A stretch of DNA of 8,839 nucleotides from Streptomyces sp. NRRL WC-3742 (GTDB lineage Bacteria; Actinomycetota; Actinomycetes; Streptomycetales; Streptomycetaceae), in the NCBI RefSeq assembly GCF_000720635.1, contig NZ_JOCF01000129.1, positions 1 to 8,839 on the forward strand. The letters are read 5' to 3'. Position numbers and translations under genes: made by a program. Shown here piece after piece: positions 1-4,340 of this stretch. The notes beneath the pieces are model-generated. The model was not told the origin of the DNA. It saw nothing but the letters and a program-made list of their open reading frames with translations, and ran no database searches. Position 1 is the stretch's first letter. Every line of letters starts with the position of its first letter.

Positions 1-22
1 CCGGGGGCCGCCCCGCGCCCGG
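1..22. terminator. weak GC hairpin after the aminotransferase gene
   Basis: CCGGG at 1-5 can pair with CCCGG at 18-22. Inside this, GGGG at 4-7 can instead pair with CCCC at 11-14. The element lies about 50 bases past the aminotransferase stop codon and could help end transcription. No T run follows on the minus strand, and such short GC pairings are common in DNA this GC-rich, so this is a weak candidate. Confidence 0.2.
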
Positions 23-44
23 TTCGGGGGGAGGGGGACCGGGG

Positions 45-86
45 GATGAGGGGCAATCAGGCGGTGAGGGGGATCAGGCGGTGAGG
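45..86. repeat. 17-bp tandem repeat over the aminotransferase stop codon
   Basis: ATCAGGCGGTGAGG occurs exactly at 56-69 and 73-86, a 17-base period. A partial third copy, GATGAGGGGCA at 45-55, matches 9 of 11 bases at 63-73. Read on the minus strand, the unit is the last codons and stop of the aminotransferase (CTC ACC GCC TGA, Leu-Thr-Ala-stop) repeated just downstream. The right copy is coding; the left copies are in the 3' untranslated region. Confidence 0.8.
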
Positions 87-1423
87 CGCGCGAAGACCCG
101 GTCGAGGACGTCGGCGGCGAAGTCGGCCTCCGCCTCGGAGAGGGTCAGCGGGGGCAGCAGCCGCACCACGCAGTCGTCCCGGCCGCCGAGTTCGAGGATC
201 AGGCCCTCCTCCAGGGCGGCGCTCTGCACCTGCTTGGCCAGGCCGGAGGCGCGCTCGCCGGTGGCCGGGTCGGTCAGCTCGATGCCGAGCATCAGGCCCA
301 GCCCGCGGACGTCCGACACCCAGGCGCAGCGCTCCTGCAGCGCGGTGAAACGGTTCATCAGCTGGGCGCCGCGCTCGCGGACGTTCTCCAGGATGCCGTC
401 GCGGCGGATCACCCGGATCGCCTCGGCGCCGGTGGCGAAGGCGAGCTGGTTGCCGCGGAAGGTGCCGCTGTGGGCGCCGGGCGCCCAGGTGTCCAGCCGC
501 TGGTGGTAGAGGATGACGGCGGCGGGCAGGCCCATGCCGCTCAGCGCCTTGGAGGCCACGACCACGTCCGGCTCGATGCCGTACTGCTCGAAGGCGAACC
601 AGGTGCCGGTGCGCCCGCAGCCGCTCTGCACCTCGTCGACGATCAGCGGGATGTCGAGCTCCGCCGTGACGGCGCGCAGCCGGCGCACGAACTCCAGGCG
701 GGCCGGGACGACGCCGCCCTCGCCCTGGAGGAGCTCGAGGATGACGGCGGCCGGCTTGACGATCCCGCCGTTGGGGTCCTTGAGCGACTTCTCCAGGTAG
801 GTCGCGCAGTTGGTGGAGCAGCTGTCGGGGCGCAGGCCCAACGGGCAGTCGTGGCAGGCCGAGTAGGGGAAGAAGTGCACCCCGGGCAGGCCGTTGGCGA
901 TCGGGCTCTTCTGCTCGACCAGGCCCGTCAGGGCCATGGCGGCGTGGGTGCTGCCGTGGAATCCGCCCTGGAAGGAGACGATGTCGCCGCGGCCGGTGTA
1001 GGTCTTGCAGAGCTTGATGGCGGCGTCGACGGCGTTGGCGCCGGTGGGGCCGCAGAACTGGATGCGGGTGGTCTCGCGCATCGTGGCGGGCAGCATGGAG
1101 AACTGCTGCTCGGTGAAGTCGTCCTTGGGGCCGGTCGGCAGGTCGAGGCCGTGGACGAAGGTCTTCAGCTGGCGCTCGGCCACGGCGACGAGGTCCGGGT
1201 GGCTGTGGCCGAGGGAGAGGACGCCGGCGCCGGAGAGGCAGTCGAGGAAGACGTTGCCGTCGAGGTCCTCGATCAGGCTGCCCTGGGCGCGGGCGACGGC
1301 GATCGGCAGGCGGCGCGGGTAGCTGCGGGCGTTGGACTCGCGGTCGGCCTGGCGCTTGAGGAGCTCGCTGCTGCGGGGGCCGGGGATCGCGGTGCGGACG
1401 TGCGGCGTCAGGGTTGCTGACAC
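74..1423 (-). CDS. class III PLP aminotransferase, diaminobutyrate-2-oxoglutarate transaminase type
   Basis: A fold-type I, class III pyridoxal-phosphate aminotransferase of 449 residues counted from the GTG start. Family knowledge: the closest named activity is 2,4-diaminobutyrate-2-oxoglutarate transaminase (EctB, PvdH, Dat), which makes L-2,4-diaminobutyrate from aspartate semialdehyde using glutamate as amino donor. Seen here: the cofactor-binding [11 protein letters not shown] at 125-135, [11 protein letters not shown] starting at Asp263, and the Schiff-base lysine Lys292 in ASKAL. Four cysteines (190, 193, 202, 206) lie where related transaminases carry a CPFG-type loop. GTG at 1423 is preferred over ATG at 1435 because GGAG lies 6 bases before the GTG, while nothing SD-like precedes the ATG. 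It follows the N-hydroxylase gene after about 130 repeat-filled bases, probably in one transcript. Fold is certain; a related omega-amino-acid substrate is possible. Its partners probably lie left of the window. Confidence 0.92.
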   Translation of the reverse strand: MSATLTPHVRTAIPGPRSSELLKRQADRESNARSYPRRLPIAVARAQGSLIEDLDGNVFLDCLSGAGVLSLGHSHPDLVAVAERQLKTFVHGLDLPTGPKDDFTEQQFSMLPATMRETTRIQFCGPTGANAVDAAIKLCKTYTGRGDIVSFQGGFHGSTHAAMALTGLVEQKSPIANGLPGVHFFPYSACHDCPLGLRPDSCSTNCATYLEKSLKDPNGGIVKPAAVILELLQGEGGVVPARLEFVRRLRAVTAELDIPLIVDEVQSGCGRTGTWFAFEQYGIEPDVVVASKALSGMGLPAAVILYHQRLDTWAPGAHSGTFRGNQLAFATGAEAIRVIRRDGILENVRERGAQLMNRFTALQERCAWVSDVRGLGLMLGIELTDPATGERASGLAKQVQSAALEEGLILELGGRDDCVVRLLPPLTLSEAEADFAADVLDRVFARLTA

Positions 1424-1429
1424 ACCTGG

Positions 1430-1433
1430 CTCC
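1430..1433 (-). promoter_or_regulatory. ribosome-binding site favouring the GTG start at 1423
   Basis: On the minus strand GGAG lies 6 bases before GTG at 1423. It sits in CGAATGGAG (1430-1438), which recurs exactly at 2872-2880 as part of the ribosome-binding region of the monooxygenase. There the embedded ATG is not used as the start, which suggests that ATG 1435 is also incidental. Confidence 0.55.
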
Positions 1434-1437
1434 ATTC

Positions 1438-1465
1438 GTGGTGTGGTGGGAGTGGTGTGGTGGGA
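1438..1465. repeat. perfect 14-bp tandem duplication before the aminotransferase
   Basis: GTGGTGTGGTGGGA occurs twice back to back, at 1438-1451 and 1452-1465, with no mismatch. On the minus strand it is a pyrimidine-rich CCCACCACACCACT-type stretch directly upstream of the aminotransferase leader. It carries no ribosome-binding sequence. Confidence 0.9.
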
Positions 1466-1492
1466 GGTGCGAGGTGCGCGTCTCGTCGGAGG

Positions 1493-1579
1493 CTCGGCGC
1501 GTCGGTCCTCAGCGCGTCGGGGTCTCGGCGCGTGGAGGTCTCGGTGCGTCGGGGTCTCAGCGGGCCAGGGTCTCGGCGC
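1493..1579. repeat. degenerate 16-bp tandem array over the monooxygenase stop codon
   Basis: About 5.5 copies of a 16-base unit, consensus CTCGGCGCGTCGGGGT. Copies begin at 1493 (15 bases), 1508, 1524, 1540, 1556 and 1572 (partial). Those from 1556 onward are inside the monooxygenase gene and encode its last residues (Glu-Thr-Leu-Ala-Arg-stop on the minus strand); the others fill the gap to the aminotransferase. The period is not a multiple of three. Confidence 0.8.
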
Positions 1580-2861
1580 CGAAGCCGCCGTGCTTGACCA
1601 GGCCGTCGAGGAGGGTCTGGGCGCGCAGCGACAGCAGGCTGAACGAGCCGGCGTCGCCGATGCCGTGGGAGGACTCGCACAGGCCGTTGAGGAACAGCGG
1701 CGGGGTGCCGGCGTGTTCGGGCCGGGCCTCGAGGGCGTAGTCCGAGGTGACGTGCAGGGCGCCGGAGGGCTCGGTGCGGAAGCGGTCCGCGATGCCGGTG
1801 AGCACCTTGGGGTGGAGCTCCTGGTCCGGGCCGGGGCCGAGGTCGCGGAAGCCGGTGGCGACGACGACCAGGTCGAAGTGGTCGGTCTCGACGGCGCCGG
1901 TGTTGACCTCGGTGATGTCCAGGGCGACGCGCTCGCCCTCCTCGCGCACGGCGCCGACCTGGCGGTTGCCGTCGACGAACACCCGCTGGTCGCCGTCGAG
2001 GCGCTGCTCGTAGATGAGCATGTAGAGGTCGCGCAGCACGTCGCCGTCCACGGCGGAGTAGTTGGTGCCGTGGAGGTAGGCGTCGAGCCGGCGGCGGGCG
2101 GCGGGGTCGGCCTGGACGTAGTAGTCGGTGAAGGCCGGGAAGTAGCCCTCCTCGCTGAAGGGGCTGGTGTCCTTGAGCTTGAGGCTGAAGGCCCGCACCA
2201 GGTTGCGCACCCGGGCGCGGGGGAAGCGGTGGGCGAGGTCGAGGGTCAGTTCGGCGGCGCTCTGGCTGCCGCCGATGACGGCCACCGACTCGGGGGCCCG
2301 CTTCGAGGTGAACTCCTCCAGCCGGAACAGGTAGTCGGTGAGGTGGAAGACGCGCCGGCCCGGGTGGGAGGCGAACGGCTCCGGGACGAACGGCGTGCGG
2401 CCGGGGCCGACGACCAGGGTGCGGCCGAGGTAGACCTCGCCGGTGCCGGCCGTCACCTCGTAGAGCGACTCGCCGTCGCGCTCGACCACGGAGACGCGCT
2501 CGGCCCGTCGGCCGTAGTCGACCACGTCGCCGAAGTGGCGGGCCACCCACGTGATGTAGCGGGCGTACTCCTTGCGCAGCGGGAACTCCGCCGGGAGGTT
2601 GAGGTGTTCGATCATGCGACCGTGCTCGAACAGGTAATTGAGGAACGAGTAGCGGCTGCGCGGGTTGCGCAGCGAGACGAGGTCCCGGCAGGGGTGGTTC
2701 TGGATGTCGGAACCGTCCAGCAGCATGCCGGGCTGCCAGGCCGGTTCGTCCCTGGATTCCAGGAACTTCGCCGAAAGCGTGGCCTCCTGTTCCTCACGGG
2801 CGATCGCCAGGGCCAGGTTCGCCGGTCCGAAACCGATTCCGAGGATGTCGTAGGGCTGCAT
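1557..2861 (-). CDS. L-lysine/L-ornithine N-monooxygenase family flavoprotein
   Basis: A cytosolic FAD- and NADPH-dependent amine N-hydroxylase of 434 residues, the usual length of the SidA/PvdA/IucD family. These enzymes hydroxylate the side-chain amine of ornithine, lysine or a diamine to start hydroxamate siderophores or N-N bond products. Seen here: FAD-binding GIGFGPAN at 8-15, family block [17 protein letters not shown] at 61-77, NADPH-binding GGSQSA at 197-202, NYS at 267-269, and ATGF at 335-338. Odd points: the stretch before DLVSL reads QNHPCR rather than the usual ISFLK, and the C-terminal HG motif is [17 protein letters not shown] (399-415), unlike the usual HGLSDTLLS. Both regions face the substrate in known structures, so the substrate may not be ornithine. 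The start is fixed by GGAGAGG 7 bases upstream. It lies 78 bases after the small hydrophobic gene and before the aminotransferase. Confidence 0.93.
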   Translation of the reverse strand: MQPYDILGIGFGPANLALAIAREEQEATLSAKFLESRDEPAWQPGMLLDGSDIQNHPCRDLVSLRNPRSRYSFLNYLFEHGRMIEHLNLPAEFPLRKEYARYITWVARHFGDVVDYGRRAERVSVVERDGESLYEVTAGTGEVYLGRTLVVGPGRTPFVPEPFASHPGRRVFHLTDYLFRLEEFTSKRAPESVAVIGGSQSAAELTLDLAHRFPRARVRNLVRAFSLKLKDTSPFSEEGYFPAFTDYYVQADPAARRRLDAYLHGTNYSAVDGDVLRDLYMLIYEQRLDGDQRVFVDGNRQVGAVREEGERVALDITEVNTGAVETDHFDLVVVATGFRDLGPGPDQELHPKVLTGIADRFRTEPSGALHVTSDYALEARPEHAGTPPLFLNGLCESSHGIGDAGSFSLLSLRAQTLLDGLVKHGGFGAETLAR

Positions 2862-2868
2862 GAATCGA

Positions 2869-2875
2869 CCTCTCC
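2869..2875 (-). promoter_or_regulatory. ribosome-binding site of the N-monooxygenase
   Basis: GGAGAGG on the minus strand, 7 bases before ATG at 2861. It is a strong, well-spaced site that fixes this start. Confidence 0.8.
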
Positions 2876-2908
2876 ATTCGATGTGACCGTGCTTGCGGGC
2901 GTGCGTTT

Positions 2909-2928
2909 CCCCGGAATTCGACCCGGGG
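2909..2928. terminator. GC hairpin between the small gene and the monooxygenase gene
   Basis: CCCCGG (2909-2914) and CCGGGG (2923-2928) form a 6-bp stem around an 8-base loop containing GAATTC. It lies 12 bases past the stop of the small hydrophobic gene. No T run follows on the minus strand (AAACG follows). It could attenuate transcription into the monooxygenase gene or protect the upstream message; that role is inference. Confidence 0.3.
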
Positions 2929-3044
2929 TGGCCTGGACGTCAGGCGCCGGTGGCTTCAGCGGCCGGGGCCCGCACGGCGACGGCCGGGGCGGGGGAGCCC
3001 CAGGCGGAGTCGGCGCGCACCGTGGAATGGCCCGGGTGAATTCC
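2913..3044. repeat. near-perfect inverted repeat with GAATTC cores
   Basis: GGAATTCGACCCGGG at 2913-2927 and CCCGGGTGAATTCC at 3031-3044 are inverted copies differing by one inserted base, 103 bases apart. The right arm is inside the small hydrophobic gene and the left arm lies just past its stop codon. A third GAATTC lies at 3166-3171 without the CCCGGG flank. Confidence 0.7.
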
Positions 3045-3173
3045 CGAAGATGCTGCGGTGGAAATTCCGAGCAGGGCTGTGAAAATGGCCACGGTGATGG
3101 CCTGAAGTGCGCGGTCGGGTATTTCTCGCGGCTTGAACACGTCATTCTCCGGAGCGATCGGCAAGGAATTCAT
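2940..3173 (-). CDS. small hydrophobic protein, possibly secreted or membrane-anchored
   Basis: I do not recognise a family. From ATG 3173 the product has 77 residues; in-frame ATGs at 3185 (81 aa) and 3206 (88 aa) are alternatives. A short N-terminus with Lys15 and Arg16, Arg21 is followed by a hydrophobic helix at about 22-42 (ALQAITVAIFTALLGISTAA), then an Ala/Pro/Ser-rich tail of about 35 residues. This looks like either a signal peptide with possible cleavage near the Ala-Ala-Ser-Ser, or a single membrane anchor. Third codon positions are mostly G/C, especially in the 3' half, supporting real coding. None of the starts has a strong ribosome-binding site; 3173 has only GAAG 6 bases upstream. 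It is the first gene of the leftward group, 78 bases before the N-hydroxylase, and is divergent from the LuxR regulator, so a role as secreted peptide, peptide precursor or membrane helper is possible but unproven. Confidence 0.55.
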   Translation of the reverse strand: MNSLPIAPENDVFKPREIPDRALQAITVAIFTALLGISTAASSGIHPGHSTVRADSAWGSPAPAVAVRAPAAEATGA

Positions 3174-3208
3174 CGGTGACTTCATCCTGCCCCAGGCCCC
3201 TCGCATCC

Positions 3209-3216
3209 GGAGGAGG
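3209..3216 (+). promoter_or_regulatory. ribosome-binding site of the LuxR-type regulator
   Basis: GGAGGAGG, with GGAGG ending 7 or 4 bases before ATG at 3221. It is the best site for the regulator. A second, tighter site, GGGAGGGG (3253-3260), precedes an in-frame ATG at 3263. Confidence 0.6.
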
Positions 3217-3220
3217 TAGC

Positions 3221-3252
3221 ATGATTCACATTAATGATTTGCATGTTCATGC
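3221..3252. promoter_or_regulatory. AT-rich stretch with dyads between the divergent genes, possible operator
   Basis: An AT-rich island in otherwise very GC-rich DNA. It holds the palindrome CATTAATG (3229-3236), the dyad GCATG-TT-CATGC (3241-3252) and a direct repeat ATGATT (3221-3226 and 3234-3239). If the regulator really starts at 3263 or 3290, this is a 90-116 base divergent promoter region with operator-like symmetry. If it starts at 3221, these bases are its first codons. I found no convincing -10/-35 pair. Confidence 0.35.
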
Positions 3253-4270
3253 GGGAGGGGCAATGTGCACAAGTGAGAATAATTCGGACATGTTGTCCGG
3301 GTTGCCCGAACTCTGCTCCGAGGGCCTGGCCAGGTACCGCGAAGCCGTCCACCGGGGCAACCTGCCCACCGCCATCGTCACCCCGTGCCTCAGGACCCTC
3401 GGCCTGATGGTCCCGGCCTCCGCCGAACCCGAGCCCGACACCTACGTCCCGGTACCGCCCGAACTCGTCACCTCCCGACTGGTGCGCCCCATCGAGGAAC
3501 TGATCGACGAACAGCGCACCGCCGCCGAGGCCGTCCGCCGCCTCCTCGTCCCCGCCACCGCCTTCTACGCGGGCGCGATGCAGCAGCAGAAGGAGTGGCT
3601 GACCGTCCTCACCGGCGAACGCCTCATCAGCGAGGCCCTCGCCCAGTCCGTCGCCTCCTGCCGCGAGGAACTGCTCACCGCCCAGCCCGGCGGCGGACGC
3701 TCGGCCGAACTCCTCGCCGAAGCCCTGGAACGCGACCTGCCGCTACTGCGCTCCGGCGTACGGCAGCGCACCCTCTACCAGCACTCCGTGCGCTACCACC
3801 CGCCGACCCTCGACTACGTCGAGCAGATCAGCGCCGCCGGGGCGGAGGTGCGCACCCTCGACGAACTCTTCGAACGGCTGATCATCTGCGACGACCAGGT
3901 CGCCTACCTGCCCGGCGCGGGCGACCGCAGGGTCTCCGCGGTCGAGGTGCGGCACCCGGCCGTGATCGCCTTCCTGCGCAAGGTCTTCGAGAGCGGCTGG
4001 GACCGGGCCGTCCCGCTGCCGGAGGCCAAACGGGACGGGCCCAGCCAGCCCCGGATCGCCTCCGAGGTCGAACAGGTCGTCATCCGGATGCTCATCTCCG
4101 GGCACACCGACGACTCCATCGCCCGCCGCCTCGGCGTCAGCCGCCGCACCGCCGCCGAGCACGTGCGCCGGCTCTCCTCCCGGCTCGGCAGCACCAGCCG
4201 CGCCCAGCTCGGCTACCTGCTCGCGACCTCGGGCATGGTGGCGGCGACGGCGCGGCGGGAGGGGCTCTGA
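3221..4270 (+). CDS. LuxR-type HTH transcriptional regulator
   Basis: A DNA-binding regulator of 349 residues. The C-terminus (about 281-338) is a LuxR/GerE helix-turn-helix: SEVEQVVIRMLISGHTDD, then IARRLGVSRRTAAEHVRRL as the recognition region, then SRAQLGYLLA. The N-terminal part (about 25-110) resembles the TrmB-like winged-helix half often joined to LuxR domains in actinomycetes, and the middle (about 145-262) resembles a phospholipase-D-like sensor fold; both are from general appearance, not a search. No receiver or ATPase domain is visible. Start: GGAGGAGG precedes ATG 3221, but codons up to about 3284 have unusually AT-rich third positions, so ATG 3263 or 3290 may be the true start. 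It is divergent from the small gene/N-hydroxylase/aminotransferase group and is likely its pathway regulator. I noticed no in-frame TTA codon. The 3' end carries a tandem repeat. Confidence 0.9.
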   Translation: MIHINDLHVHAGGAMCTSENNSDMLSGLPELCSEGLARYREAVHRGNLPTAIVTPCLRTLGLMVPASAEPEPDTYVPVPPELVTSRLVRPIEELIDEQRTAAEAVRRLLVPATAFYAGAMQQQKEWLTVLTGERLISEALAQSVASCREELLTAQPGGGRSAELLAEALERDLPLLRSGVRQRTLYQHSVRYHPPTLDYVEQISAAGAEVRTLDELFERLIICDDQVAYLPGAGDRRVSAVEVRHPAVIAFLRKVFESGWDRAVPLPEAKRDGPSQPRIASEVEQVVIRMLISGHTDDSIARRLGVSRRTAAEHVRRLSSRLGSTSRAQLGYLLATSGMVAATARREGL

Positions 4271-4340
4271 CGGGGAAGGGGTTCTGGACGGGGGAGGGGC
4301 TCTGTCAGGGGGAAGGGCTCTGACGGGGGGAGGGCTCTAG
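4260..4340. repeat. degenerate 17-19-bp tandem array between convergent genes
   Basis: About 4.6 copies of AGGGGCTCTGACGGGGG-like units begin at 4260, 4277, 4295, 4314 and 4331. The first includes the last codons and stop of the regulator (GGG CTC TGA). The last reaches the stop codon of sbcC, read from the other strand. The array fills the whole 66-base gap between the two stop codons. No strong hairpin or U-tract terminator is visible. Confidence 0.8.

Noticed and set aside
190..206. Cysteine cluster of the aminotransferase (protein residues 190-206) as a novel metal site
   Set aside because: Related class III transaminases carry a similar Cys-containing loop there, so it is probably a family trait. 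The coordinates given are residue numbers.
1493..1579. CRISPR array
   Set aside because: The 16-bp units are directly adjacent without spacers and are degenerate. No cas genes are visible.
1332..3179. Plus-strand 615-residue open frame over the monooxygenase and small gene
   Set aside because: It is Gly/Ala/Val/Glu-rich without domains and antisense to a clearly homologous enzyme.
2862..3260. Iron box for an IdeR/DmdR repressor
   Set aside because: I looked for TTAGG...CCTAA-like dyads in the divergent region and found none.
3385..4323. Plus-strand 312-residue frame overlapping the LuxR-type regulator
   Set aside because: It is an Arg/Pro-rich shadow frame. The regulator frame carries the LuxR helix-turn-helix.
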